A stretch of DNA of 17,702 nt from contig JAZRHB010000059.1 of assembly GCA_045644605.1 (NCBI GenBank), positions 1-17,702 of the forward strand, written 5' to 3'. Positions 6,332-15,237 of this stretch are shown here, piece after piece. The position numbers and the translations under genes are program-made. Below the pieces are notes generated by a model. It was not told the DNA's origin. It made no database searches and was given only the letters and a program-made list of their open reading frames with translations. Position 1 is the stretch's first letter. The number at the start of each line of letters is the position of its first letter. Source of the stretch: RGIG4103 sp045644605 (GTDB lineage: Bacteria > Bacillota > Clostridia > RUG12999).

Positions 6332-8392
6332 TCATTTCACTGCATTATACATCATTACAGCCGCATCAATTCTACTTAATACTCTACCTGACTGCGCTGA
6401 CGTAAGATTCACAAGCATATTCTTCGCGTTTGCTTTATCAACAAATCCCTGTGGATACTCTTCTTTTCCGGTTGCAACACCACTGACAACCGATACAATT
6501 TTAACCGCCTGTTCAAATGTTATTTCGTCATCCGGTGCAAACATATTATTACCTGTTCCATTAATCGCTCCTGCTTTAACACATGCGTTTATATATGCAG
6601 AACCCCAATGGTCTTTTGCATCATCAAAACTGCAAGGCTCAGCTGTTTCATATCCCATAAGTCTGCAAATCATTGTTGCAAACTCTGCTCTTGTAATTGT
6701 ATTATACGGTCTGAACGTATTATCCTCATACCCCGTTACAACGCCGTTTTTATAAGCATAATCAACACCTGCACTCTGTGCATCATTAAGTGCTGCCGTA
6801 TCCGCAAAAACATCTGCGCCTTCCGGCTGTTTGGAACTAATTATGCTATAGCTTGTTCCCATTGTGCTTCCATTGTTACCCGTTGCTACAACCCGCAGTG
6901 TTCTTGTTCCTGTTATATTTTCAAAATCCGCTTTGTAAGGAACCTGGTCTGTAGATTTATAAAGCACATCATCAATGTAATAATCCACCTGCACCTTGTC
7001 TGCGCCGTAAATATGCAGATAAGTTCCAAGTGTGAAACTGCCATCTGTTGATATAACATCATTCACTTTTTCAAAATACGTTTCCGCTTTATTGTTGGCA
7101 TTTCTCTGAACAAACTGTGGAGCAAGAACCGCCTTATTATATGCTGATTGAAGCGCCGGCGAACTGTCCAAATCATAATAATTGGTTTCATGACTTATAT
7201 TCTTATTAAAATATGCCATAACCTTTACCTGAGGATATACCATTGGAATAAAATAATATATCTTATCAAGATAATCCGCCGCCCACTCATGGTGATATTC
7301 ATTTATAACACCGTTTGTTTTATATGCACTTCCGCATTCCGAAATCATAATTGGTTTGCGGTTTCCGTATGTACTTACGATTTCTTCAATCATAATTACC
7401 GGATCAGCATTATATCCGGTTTTGAAACATACTTCATTAAATACATCAACACCATTCCAATGTTGTCCGCCGAAATATTTATTGGGATATGCCGTAACTC
7501 CTACCCAGTCAACATATTCATCACCCGGATAATAGTCATGCATATTTGTATTCCAACCCGACGTATGTGCAACGCTCCAAACACTTGCCACATTGGGCAG
7601 CTCTCTCATTTTTGTTGCTATCGTCCTGAATGCACCGATAAATTCCTCCGGTGTTGCAGGGTTTCCCCAGATGTTCATTTCTGCACCTATCCGCAAAAAC
7701 ACATCAACATCGGGATACTGACTTACAAACGAATATAACTGTCCCAAATATGCATCTGACGCAGTTATGCTTCTTGCATCTGTTCCTTCTCTCGCAAAAT
7801 TAAGAGCGAGTTCCACGGCTTTCCCCTGTTCACGAGCCTGTTTCATAATATGATTTGCCCAGTCAAAATAGCTGTCGGCACCATACTCAAGATAAAGAAG
7901 CACCATAGATTCATTTTTCTGCATTTTTTCACTTACCTGTCCGTAAAGCACACCGTTCGGTTCATTTTTTGCACCGTATACCCATTGTGGCTGGTTCGTA
8001 TATTTATATACCTCAAGCTTCGGCTTAAGCTGCTTTACAAATTCCCTGGCAATTTTAACACCGTCTGCCCAGTCATTTTCAATCCCACAAGGCAAATATA
8101 TGTTAAAATATTTAACCGAATTTTCATAATCACCAAGATAATAATATGCAAATGCCGCCTCATATGCTCTTGAACCGATTATTTCAACCGTTTGTTTGTC
8201 CTTTGGAAGTGCCGATACAACGTCAATAATCTGACTTGCATATAAAGCTATTGACGGATAATCCTTTGCTGCAACCGCCACACTGTAGCTTTCGTTAAGT
8301 GGCCAGAAACTGCCCGGCAAATTTGCTGCAAAAGCCGGAACAGACAACATCATTATAATCATTACAAGTATTAAGGAAATAAATTTTTTCAT
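6332..8392 (-). CDS. Secreted GH26-like glycoside hydrolase with SLH repeats
   Basis: The product is 686 residues. A signal peptide (1-22, ending VPAFA) is followed by a TPR-like helical stretch (about 40-100). A TIM-barrel domain (about 125-410) resembles GH26 beta-mannanases. LRIGAEMNIWG supplies the likely acid/base E238 and IMISECG the nucleophile E352; the usual His before the acid/base Glu is Ala here. A beta-rich Ig-like region (about 440-520) leads to two clear SLH repeats (about 541-583 and 588-638) and a degenerate third to the end. The protein should sit on the cell surface, held by secondary wall polymer, and act on a beta-mannan or related glycan. ATG 8392 has AGAGGGA upstream. 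The gene lies just after a terminator for the preceding gene and has no obvious promoter of its own. Substrate is uncertain; the SLH anchor is firm. Confidence 0.85.
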   Translation of the reverse strand: MKKFISLILVMIIMMLSVPAFAANLPGSFWPLNESYSVAVAAKDYPSIALYASQIIDVVSALPKDKQTVEIIGSRAYEAAFAYYYLGDYENSVKYFNIYLPCGIENDWADGVKIAREFVKQLKPKLEVYKYTNQPQWVYGAKNEPNGVLYGQVSEKMQKNESMVLLYLEYGADSYFDWANHIMKQAREQGKAVELALNFAREGTDARSITASDAYLGQLYSFVSQYPDVDVFLRIGAEMNIWGNPATPEEFIGAFRTIATKMRELPNVASVWSVAHTSGWNTNMHDYYPGDEYVDWVGVTAYPNKYFGGQHWNGVDVFNEVCFKTGYNADPVIMIEEIVSTYGNRKPIMISECGSAYKTNGVINEYHHEWAADYLDKIYYFIPMVYPQVKVMAYFNKNISHETNYYDLDSSPALQSAYNKAVLAPQFVQRNANNKAETYFEKVNDVISTDGSFTLGTYLHIYGADKVQVDYYIDDVLYKSTDQVPYKADFENITGTRTLRVVATGNNGSTMGTSYSIISSKQPEGADVFADTAALNDAQSAGVDYAYKNGVVTGYEDNTFRPYNTITRAEFATMICRLMGYETAEPCSFDDAKDHWGSAYINACVKAGAINGTGNNMFAPDDEITFEQAVKIVSVVSGVATGKEEYPQGFVDKANAKNMLVNLTSAQSGRVLSRIDAAVMMYNAVK

Positions 8393-8413
8393 ACTATATC
8401 CCTCTTTCTTAGC

Positions 8414-8440
8414 AAAAAAAGGCGCATATCAAAGCGCATT
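8414..8440 (-). terminator. Possible terminator overlapping the stop of the small membrane protein gene
   Basis: On the - strand GCGC, an 8-nt loop and GCGC (within 8422-8438) form a short GC stem, followed by seven T (8414-8420). The stem includes the end of the 142-residue gene. Only four strong pairs form, so termination may be partial and allow reading into the glycosidase gene. Confidence 0.5.
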
Positions 8441-8857
8441 TATTATTCTCCATCTTCCTATAAGCGGAAGTTCTTTCGCATATCCGTTTGTTGCATTATA
8501 TGCACCTACAATTATGCACAAAATAAAAAACGAATTGCAAACCACATAAAAACAAATTGTAAATATCCATAGCCCTACCAGATTAAGCAAAAGTCCTATA
8601 AGAAATATTGCAACATATGTAACAATTGCGGTAAGCAACAGCAAAAGACCCTGATTGGCATGGTATTTTGCAAACGCCGATTTCGGTTTTATAAGAATCG
8701 GAACAAAAAACAGAATTGCCATATATGCAATCGGCGCAAAAAACGCCGACGCATTAATATCCTCTTCCGCAAATTTTTCCGTTTCATCATATGTTTTAAG
8801 GAAAAAATCCTTTGTTTTCTGCCAGTTTGTTCTTTTATCTATTACCGGTCTTGACAT
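8429..8857 (-). CDS. Small multi-pass membrane protein, DUF4870/Tic20-like
   Basis: The protein is 142 residues with a charged N-terminal 35 residues and three hydrophobic segments (about 37-57, 69-92, 95-118). KPKSAFAKYHANQGLLLLL after the first segment resembles the conserved charged-to-hydrophobic turn of DUF4870/Tic20-like bacterial proteins, whose function is unknown. ATG 8857 follows GGGAGGA by 4 nt. The gene starts 12 bp after the asnA stop and is surely co-transcribed with it. No signal peptide or catalytic motif is seen. The family name is tentative; the membrane topology is clear. Confidence 0.72.
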   Translation of the reverse strand: MSRPVIDKRTNWQKTKDFFLKTYDETEKFAEEDINASAFFAPIAYMAILFFVPILIKPKSAFAKYHANQGLLLLLTAIVTYVAIFLIGLLLNLVGLWIFTICFYVVCNSFFILCIIVGAYNATNGYAKELPLIGRWRIINAL

Positions 8858-8869
8858 AACGTCCTCCCA

Positions 8870-9895
8870 TTACAGTAATATAATGCCCTTTTCTTCACAT
8901 TCACAAATCATTTCATCGGGCCATACGGAAGCCTGAACTTCACCAACATGGGCTTTTTCAAGCAGGAACATACAAAGTCTTGACTGACCTATGCCGCCGC
9001 CTACCGTAAGCGGAAGCCCCCCTTCGAGAAGTGCTTTGTGGAACATAAATGTTTTTCTGTCCTCACATCCGGCTTCTTTAAGCTGCTTTTCAAGGCTTTC
9101 TTTATCAACCCTTATTCCCATTGATGATATTTCAAAAGCTCTGTCAAGCACATCATTATAAAGCAGAATATCACCGTTAAGATTCCAGTCATCGTAGTCG
9201 GGAGCTCTTCCGTCGTGTTTTTCTCCGGATTTAAGCTTTCCGCCTATACCGATTATGAAAATCGCGCCATATTCTTTTGCGGCAAGAGATTCTCTTTCGG
9301 AAGACGGCACTCCCGGATACTTATCTTCAAGCTCCTGTGATGTAAGGAACGTGATTTTTTCCGGCAAATAGCAATCAAGTGCCGGATAAAGTCCTTTTAT
9401 ATAGCTTTCTGTTTCTTTAAGCACCGCATAAATATCACTTACGATAGCTTTAAGATAATCAACAGTTCTGTCTTCTTTCGAAATCACTTTTTCCCAGTCC
9501 CACTGGTCAACGTATATGGAATGAAGGTTATCTGTAACCTCATCACGTCTTATTGCATTCATATCGGTATAAAGACCTTCGCCACTTGCAATTCCGTAAC
9601 GTTTAAGCGCATAGCGTTTCCATTTTGCAAGTGAATGAATAATTTCCGCAACCGCGCCACCCTGATATTTAATATCAAAGGTTACCGCTCTTTCAACGCC
9701 ACTTAAATTATCATTAAGCCCCGTATCCGGAATTACGAAAAGCGGTGCCGACACTCTTGTAAGCTTAAGCTTTTTTGCAAGTGCGGTTTCAAAATAGTCT
9801 TTAATGGCTTTGATTGCCTTTTCAGTTTCAAGAATATTAAGCTTTGATTTATATCCTTCCGGAATAAACAATTTATATGAAGTTTCCTGTGGCAT
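8870..9895 (-). CDS. asnA: Aspartate--ammonia ligase (asparagine synthetase A)
   Basis: The 341-residue enzyme makes asparagine from aspartate, ammonia and ATP. It matches AsnA throughout: NLSGVERAV, VAEIIHSLAKWKR, SGEGLYTDMNAIRRDE, YVDQWDWE, GIGGKLKSGEKHDGRAPDYDDW, SSMGIRVD and the class II synthetase motif GGGIGQSRLCM. Length is close to the 330 of E. coli AsnA. ATG 9895 is chosen because AAAGG lies 9 nt before it; an in-frame ATG at 9904 directly abuts that site. A consensus promoter lies just upstream, giving a leader of under 20 nt, so no T-box or other leader control fits. The small membrane protein gene follows after 12 bp. Confidence 0.97.
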   Translation of the reverse strand: MPQETSYKLFIPEGYKSKLNILETEKAIKAIKDYFETALAKKLKLTRVSAPLFVIPDTGLNDNLSGVERAVTFDIKYQGGAVAEIIHSLAKWKRYALKRYGIASGEGLYTDMNAIRRDEVTDNLHSIYVDQWDWEKVISKEDRTVDYLKAIVSDIYAVLKETESYIKGLYPALDCYLPEKITFLTSQELEDKYPGVPSSERESLAAKEYGAIFIIGIGGKLKSGEKHDGRAPDYDDWNLNGDILLYNDVLDRAFEISSMGIRVDKESLEKQLKEAGCEDRKTFMFHKALLEGGLPLTVGGGIGQSRLCMFLLEKAHVGEVQASVWPDEMICECEEKGIILL

Positions 9896-9918
9896 ACATA
9901 TCATCCTTTCAACTATCC

Positions 9919-9947
9919 ATTATACCCCAGTTTTAACATTTTTTCAA
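9919..9947 (-). promoter_or_regulatory. Sigma-A promoter of asnA
   Basis: On the - strand TTGAAA (9942-9947) and TATAAT (9919-9924) are 17 bp apart. Predicted start near 9912, about 17 nt before the chosen asnA start. It lies in the 76-bp gap after the mannosyltransferase gene. Confidence 0.8.
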
Positions 9948-9971
9948 TAGCAAAACAAAATTATTTTTATA

Positions 9972-11672
9972 CTATCCGCCTATATACCATCCGTCAAACC
10001 ACGTAAGCACATTCTTTATATAGCTCTGGTCGGTTTCTGCACCCGAAATTGCGGGATAAAACATTACAAAAAGCACAATAACAACAGTAACATATACGCC
10101 TGCGCCAAGGACAACAGCCTTTTTATTTTTTGCCGTTTCATATATCTTTTTAAGCGTATATGTTATCATAAGAACCACAAACGGCACACTCGGGAAATAG
10201 TGATATATAAACACAATTCTTCCGATAAGCACCCACGGCAGATACTGCGCGGCATATCCAATCAGAATAAGCCACCCCGCCTTGCTGTTTTTTCTGTCTG
10301 TTATCACATAATATAACGTAGCAGCGGTAGCAGGAATGCCAATCCACCATACAGCAGGATTTCCAAACGCCGAAATTGTCATTATCCGTTCGCCCGGCAA
10401 ACGTGTTATGTGATACCACATTGGTTTTATCATAAGCGGCCATTCATACCACGGCGAGCTGAAATAATGTTCAGCCTCAAGCCCCGAATGGTAGTTAAAC
10501 ATATTTTTCTGTATGCGCCATATGTTTGAAAACGTAAATTCATTTGTTTCAAGAAATGCATACGGCAGATATGACAGAACATAAATCGCTGCCGGAATTA
10601 TCACAAAAAAGAGCACACACCAAAGCAAAACTTTTATGGTGTTTTCCATATATTTTTCAGTTTCATACCGCCGGTATTCCATAAATCTTTTTACCATATA
10701 TATAGCAAAAATCACCGCAAGTCCTACCCCTGCATAAACACACGTCCATTTTGATGCCACACCAAGTCCGAAACAAAGTCCCGCAAAAGCAAGATATTTA
10801 AACGGTTTCTTAACTGTGCAAACGTTGTAATTTTCTTCATAAAACTTATACATAAACAAATACATAAGCATTATAAAGAACGTTGCATATACATCAATTG
10901 TTGCAATTCTTGTCTGCGTAAAATGCATAAAATCAAAGCTTAAAAGTATTGTTGCAAAAGCGGCATATCCGGTCTTTTTAAAGAGCATCTTTGCCATTAC
11001 ATAAAGTATCGGGAGCATCAGGATTCCCACAATCGTTCCCATAACACGCCATCCGAACGGGTTCATACCGAATATTTTTATCCCTATCGCAATAATAAGC
11101 TTTCCAAGCGGCGGATGTGTCCATTCATACGCTTCAATTCCGTTTATATATTCATATGCCGTTCTGGCATGATAAACCTCATCAAAATATGTTCCGTTCT
11201 TAAAATCAGGCTGATATATTCCCCTCTCATCAGTCAGTTCAGTAGCAGGGTTTCCATTTTCATCCGCAACAGATACTGGCATAACTTCTCTTCCGCCTGC
11301 AGAATAAATCGCAATTTCGCCGATATATCCACTTGCTTTGAGTATAAGCTTATCTGCAGGCTCATTTATGTCAATACTTGTCCAGCAAAACACACTTTCA
11401 AGTGCAAACTCTATTGTATTTGTAGCTTCATCACCACGCACAACCTGAAGTGTATGATGCTTTTCATCCGACGACAATCTGCCGTTATATATATTAACTT
11501 TTTCAATATTATATATTTCTTTAAGCTCAATCGTAATTTCTTTGCCCGCTTCATTTTCCCAAAATGTTTCGGGCGCAGAAATATCGCCGAGATTTGCAAA
11601 AGCAATCACGGAATAGATAAGCATAATTATTGCAAGTATAACTGCATCTTTTCTTGTAAATTTACTGCTCAT
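9972..11672 (-). CDS. GT39 protein O-mannosyltransferase-type glycosyltransferase
   Basis: A 566-residue GT-C membrane enzyme. TM1 (about 9-27) is followed by a large outer loop, then FDEVYHAR with D164-E165, the catalytic-type acidic pair of protein O-mannosyltransferases, and THPPLGK (185-191). About ten more membrane segments follow. Such enzymes move a sugar from a polyprenyl-phosphate donor to Ser/Thr of exported proteins or to other outer acceptors. Residues about 32-150, between TM1 and the DE motif, form a beta-rich domain resembling a discoidin/F5-8C fold, not usual at this place in PMTs. ATG 11672 is chosen because AGGAG lies 7 nt upstream and it overlaps the preceding stop as ATGA, a sign of translational coupling; the frame is open for 45 codons more upstream inside the neighbour. 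The donor and acceptor are unknown. Confidence 0.87.
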   Translation of the reverse strand: MSSKFTRKDAVILAIIMLIYSVIAFANLGDISAPETFWENEAGKEITIELKEIYNIEKVNIYNGRLSSDEKHHTLQVVRGDEATNTIEFALESVFCWTSIDINEPADKLILKASGYIGEIAIYSAGGREVMPVSVADENGNPATELTDERGIYQPDFKNGTYFDEVYHARTAYEYINGIEAYEWTHPPLGKLIIAIGIKIFGMNPFGWRVMGTIVGILMLPILYVMAKMLFKKTGYAAFATILLSFDFMHFTQTRIATIDVYATFFIMLMYLFMYKFYEENYNVCTVKKPFKYLAFAGLCFGLGVASKWTCVYAGVGLAVIFAIYMVKRFMEYRRYETEKYMENTIKVLLWCVLFFVIIPAAIYVLSYLPYAFLETNEFTFSNIWRIQKNMFNYHSGLEAEHYFSSPWYEWPLMIKPMWYHITRLPGERIMTISAFGNPAVWWIGIPATAATLYYVITDRKNSKAGWLILIGYAAQYLPWVLIGRIVFIYHYFPSVPFVVLMITYTLKKIYETAKNKKAVVLGAGVYVTVVIVLFVMFYPAISGAETDQSYIKNVLTWFDGWYIGG

Positions 11673-12931
11673 TTCTTTCTCCTGACCATCAGATATGTCA
11701 TAGCAATAAACATAAGTACATTTACTGCCGAAACTATGATAAACCAAATTTCGCCCATTATCCACGGACTTTGTCCTGATATGCTCAAATAAAGCACCCG
11801 TCCGCACGCCGCAAAGGTTGTAATCGAAAATGCCGTGCCGACAATCACAGGATATTTTTTATTTTCAAGCACTGCAAATATAAGAAGCAAGGCAAATACG
11901 GGGAAAATATATCTTTCGTGCATTTTTGTCGCCAGAACATACATTCCCGAAATAAGCACCGCTCCCGATGCAAAAATGCCGCCACTATTTTTAAAATATA
12001 CAAATGCCGCAAGCACGCATATCAGCAAAATGCACACAAACGACCATACGGAATATAAAATATTTCCCGAAATTTCTGCACCATTTGCACCAAGCATCCC
12101 ATATAAATTAGGCGCATTAAGTGTTGCATACGGATACGACGAAAGTGTATTGTAATAAAGTTCAAATACCCACGAAACTCCCCTGCCGGCAGAAAACGGA
12201 ATAAGCAGCGCAAAAAACACCGCCACCCCCGCCACAGACGAAATTACCGCTGTTTTAACAGCTTTAATCCCACCGTTTTTCACAAATGAAATTATATAAA
12301 AAATGTAAACCGGAAAGAGAACAAGTGCCTGCGGTTTTACAAGAAGTGCAAGTGCATAAACACACGCCGATAAAATATGCTTTTTATTATAAAGCATAAT
12401 AAGAGCAAGTATAATCAAAAGTGCAAATACGCTGTCCACCTGCCCCCAGAGTGCAGATGTAAGATACACAAGCGGATTAAATGCATATATCCCGCAAAGT
12501 GCCGCCGCCTTGTTTTCGGATACTTTTGTTTTTGCAAATTTATAAATTATCCACGCCACAAGCACATCAGCCACCATTGACGGCAGTTTAAGCATAAAAT
12601 TATACAAAACCGACGACGTATCTATATTAAAAACATCGGCAATAAATCCCGTAATGTATAAAACATAAATATACCCCGGCGGATAGTCAACAAACCCCGC
12701 ACCATTGTAAAATGTGCCAAGCCCCAGCTTATATGCATCGTGCGACCAGCCGGTAAAACACATAATATCGGTTTCATAGCCCTTAACAACCCAGAATGTT
12801 GTTATACGAAACAGAAATGCCGCCACAAGAATAATTCCCGCACAAACGCCTATCTTTTTCGTATCTTCAGTTTTAAGAAAATACACAAGCGCAAGTATAG
12901 AAATAACAGACGCAAGAACTCCGAAACCCAT
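11669..12931 (-). CDS. GT-C membrane glycosyltransferase, mannosyltransferase-like
   Basis: The 420-residue protein has about ten hydrophobic segments. Motifs of the GT-C superfamily are visible: an acidic residue after the first membrane pair (ETDIMCF, D55), DYPPGY (82-87), WGQVDS (162-167), LVKPQAL and TKMHERYIFP (335-344). These occur in polyprenyl-phosphate-mannose-dependent and GT87-like enzymes. ATG 12931 has GGAGG 7 nt upstream and a consensus promoter just before. Its stop overlaps the start of the GT39-type gene by 4 bp, so the two form an operon and probably act in the same surface glycosylation path, this one perhaps extending the sugar or acting on another acceptor. The exact donor and product cannot be read from sequence. 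Confidence 0.78.
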   Translation of the reverse strand: MGFGVLASVISILALVYFLKTEDTKKIGVCAGIILVAAFLFRITTFWVVKGYETDIMCFTGWSHDAYKLGLGTFYNGAGFVDYPPGYIYVLYITGFIADVFNIDTSSVLYNFMLKLPSMVADVLVAWIIYKFAKTKVSENKAAALCGIYAFNPLVYLTSALWGQVDSVFALLIILALIMLYNKKHILSACVYALALLVKPQALVLFPVYIFYIISFVKNGGIKAVKTAVISSVAGVAVFFALLIPFSAGRGVSWVFELYYNTLSSYPYATLNAPNLYGMLGANGAEISGNILYSVWSFVCILLICVLAAFVYFKNSGGIFASGAVLISGMYVLATKMHERYIFPVFALLLIFAVLENKKYPVIVGTAFSITTFAACGRVLYLSISGQSPWIMGEIWFIIVSAVNVLMFIAMTYLMVRRKK

Positions 12932-12960
12932 AGCATATCCTCCAAAAAAGTATATATTTA

Positions 12961-12989
12961 AGTATACTACAATTTTACTTTTTTGTAAA
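12961..12989 (-). promoter_or_regulatory. Sigma-A promoter of the glycosyltransferase operon
   Basis: On the - strand TTTACA (12984-12989) and TATACT (12961-12966) are 17 bp apart; start predicted near 12954, about 23 nt before the first ATG. Confidence 0.78.
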
Positions 12990-13054
12990 GATTTTATCCG
13001 CTGTTATCTTGCTTTCGATAACATTTCCGAAATTATCACTTTATTATTTCACAC

Positions 13055-13089
13055 AAAAAATGCGGCTTATACAAAACGTACAGTCCGCA
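13055..13089 (-). terminator. Terminator of the thiamine operon
   Basis: On the - strand TGCGG and CCGCA (within 13061-13089) enclose an inner TGTAC/GTATA stem with a small loop, followed by six T (13055-13060). It lies 12 bp after the thiC stop. Confidence 0.85.
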
Positions 13090-13101
13090 CCTATATGAAT
13101 T

Positions 13102-14406
13102 TTATAAAATATCTATATACTCACCGTTCAGTGCTTTATTCATACTTCTTACAGCACAGAACTTACCGCACATTGAACAGCTGTCCTCATGTTCCGGAGC
13201 TCTGTCATCACGAATACTTTTTGCCGTTTCAGGATCAATAGCACATTCCCATTGTTTTTCCCAATCAAATGTACGTCTTGCGTCTGCCATAGCATCGTCA
13301 ATATCCCTGGCATGAGGAACCTTTTTGGCAATATCCGCTGCATGTGCTGCAATTCTTGACGCAATAATTCCTTGCTTTACGTCATCAACATTTGGCAGTG
13401 CAAGATGTTCGGCAGGTGTAACATAGCAAAGGAATGCCGCACCGGCAGAAGCTGCAATTGCGCCGCCGATAGCTGATGTAATATGGTCGTATCCGGGAGC
13501 TATGTCCGTAACAATAGGACCGAGCACATAGAAAGGTGCACCCATACAAATTGTCTGCTGAATTTTCATATTTGCCTCAATCTGATCCATAGGCATATGA
13601 CCGGGACCTTCAACCATTACCTGAACATCCTTTTCCCATGCACGCTTTGTAAGCTCACCAAGTCGCACAAGCTCTTCAATCTGGCATACATCGCTTCCGT
13701 CGGCAAGACATCCGGGACGGCAAGCATCGCCTAAAGATATTGTTACATCATATTCGCGGCAGATTTCAAGAATTTCATCATAATATTCATAGAACGGATT
13801 TTCTTCGCCGGTCATACACATCCACGCAAACACAAGAGAACCCCCACGGGATACAATATTCATTTTCCGTTTATGCTTCCGGATCTGTTCAATAGTTTTT
13901 CTTGTAATACCGCAATGAAGTGTAACAAAATCAACTCCATCTTCGGCGTGCAGACGAACCACATCAATAAAATCCTTTGCGGTAAGTGTTGCCAAATCTC
14001 TTTGATAATGAATAACGCTGTCATATACCGGAACAGTACCAATCATTGCCGGGCACTCGCTTGTCAGCTTTTTTCTGAACGGTTGAGTGTTTCCATGGGA
14101 TGACAAATCCATAATCGCCTCTGCCCCCATATTTACAGCGGCCATAACTTTCTGCATTTCTATGTCATAATCCTTACAATCGCGGGACACGCCGAGATTT
14201 ACATTAATTTTTGTGCGCAGCATCGAACCAACGCCATTAGGATCAATACATTTGTGAAGCTTGTTTGCACATATTGCAACCCGCCCTTTTGAAACAAGTT
14301 CTCTGATTTCTTCCTCCGTACGATATTCTTTTTTTGCAACTACCTTCATTTCAGGGGTTATTATACCTTTTCTGGCAGCTTCCATTTGAGTAGCATACTT
14401 TCTCAT
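13102..14406 (-). CDS. thiC: Phosphomethylpyrimidine synthase ThiC, short form
   Basis: The 434-residue radical-SAM enzyme turns aminoimidazole ribotide into HMP phosphate, the pyrimidine half of thiamine. It shows the ThiC core: DLSSHGN, GTVPVYD, VTLHCGITR, SRGGS, SLGDACRPGC, VEGPGHMP and GPIVTDIAPGYDH. The C-terminal iron-sulfur motif reads CSMCGKFC (C410, C413, C417), a CX2CX3C spacing instead of the textbook CX2CX4C. It lacks the long N-terminal domain of proteobacterial ThiC, as is common in anaerobes. ATG 14406 has GAGG and AAAGGA upstream; an in-frame ATG at 14415 lies too close to AAAGGA. It is last in the operon, 27 bp after thiD. Confidence 0.96.
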   Translation of the reverse strand: MRKYATQMEAARKGIITPEMKVVAKKEYRTEEEIRELVSKGRVAICANKLHKCIDPNGVGSMLRTKINVNLGVSRDCKDYDIEMQKVMAAVNMGAEAIMDLSSHGNTQPFRKKLTSECPAMIGTVPVYDSVIHYQRDLATLTAKDFIDVVRLHAEDGVDFVTLHCGITRKTIEQIRKHKRKMNIVSRGGSLVFAWMCMTGEENPFYEYYDEILEICREYDVTISLGDACRPGCLADGSDVCQIEELVRLGELTKRAWEKDVQVMVEGPGHMPMDQIEANMKIQQTICMGAPFYVLGPIVTDIAPGYDHITSAIGGAIAASAGAAFLCYVTPAEHLALPNVDDVKQGIIASRIAAHAADIAKKVPHARDIDDAMADARRTFDWEKQWECAIDPETAKSIRDDRAPEHEDSCSMCGKFCAVRSMNKALNGEYIDIL

Positions 14407-14433
14407 TGTCCTCATTTCCTTTCAAATAAGATA

Positions 14434-15237
14434 TTATTCAGTTTCACAAACAAAACGGCTTGTTAAATCAAATGCGTGATTTAAAGGCCCGCCTCCTTTC
14501 CCCAAATCAAGATTTGCCGAAATCGCACCCGATATGTAGTCCTTTGCTCTTGAAACAGCCTCCTCTAAACCAAACCTTTTTGCAAGATTTGCCGAAATTG
14601 CACTTGAAAGTGTACATCCCGTTCCGTGGGTATTTGGATTATCAATCCGTTTTCCGCAAAACCATTTTTCATTCCCGTCATACAAAAGGTCACTGGCATC
14701 ATCCTCTAAATGTCCACCTTTCAGAAGCACCGTACATCCACAGTCGATATATATCTTTTTTGCCGCTTTAATCATATCGTTTTTGCAAGTGATGTTAATC
14801 CCTGTCAAAACCTCCGCTTCGGAAATATTGGGCGTTATAATACTCGCCAGCGGAAACAGCCGTTTTTTCATTAAATCTACCGCGCCGTTTTTTATAAGGC
14901 TTGCTCCGCTTGTTGCAATCATAACAGGGTCAACCACAATATTTTTTGCACCGTAAAATTTCAGTTTGTCTGCTATGATTTCAATAAACCTCGCTGAAGA
15001 TACCATACCGATTTTAACACTATCCGGAAAAATATCCTTAAATACAGCATCAAGCTGCATTTCAAGAAATTCCGGCGAAACCTCCAATATTCCTGATACA
15101 CCTGTTGTATTTTGTGCCGTAAGTGCTGTTACCACGCTCATTGCAAAAACGCCGTTCGCCGTCATCGTTTTAATATCTGCCTGAATTCCTGCACCACCAC
15201 TTGAATCCGAACCTGCTATTGTAAGTGCCGTTTTCAT
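14434..15237 (-). CDS. thiD: HMP / HMP-phosphate kinase ThiD
   Basis: The 267-residue kinase phosphorylates HMP and HMP-P to HMP-PP, the pyrimidine partner for ThiE. It is a ribokinase-fold protein of normal length with the family start TIAGSDSSGGAGIQADIKT, then TALTAQNT, VVDPVMIATSG, TPNISEAEVL, LLKGGH and the catalytic loop NTHGTGCTLSSAI. ATG 15237 is chosen: it overlaps the thiE stop as ATGA and has GGAG plus a stronger GAGGGAG before it. An in-frame GTG at 15246 lies against that site. Confidence 0.96.
   Translation of the reverse strand: MKTALTIAGSDSSGGAGIQADIKTMTANGVFAMSVVTALTAQNTTGVSGILEVSPEFLEMQLDAVFKDIFPDSVKIGMVSSARFIEIIADKLKFYGAKNIVVDPVMIATSGASLIKNGAVDLMKKRLFPLASIITPNISEAEVLTGINITCKNDMIKAAKKIYIDCGCTVLLKGGHLEDDASDLLYDGNEKWFCGKRIDNPNTHGTGCTLSSAISANLAKRFGLEEAVSRAKDYISGAISANLDLGKGGGPLNHAFDLTSRFVCETE

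Noticed and set aside
11115..11792. 225-codon open frame on the + strand
   Set aside because: It is antisense to the glycosyltransferase pair, with Cys/Ile/Asn-rich shadow composition and no family resemblance.
9972..11807. Longer form of the mannosyltransferase starting at 11807
   Set aside because: The extra 45 residues overlap the upstream gene, show no PMT-like N-terminus, and ATG 11672 has a good ribosome site and ATGA coupling.
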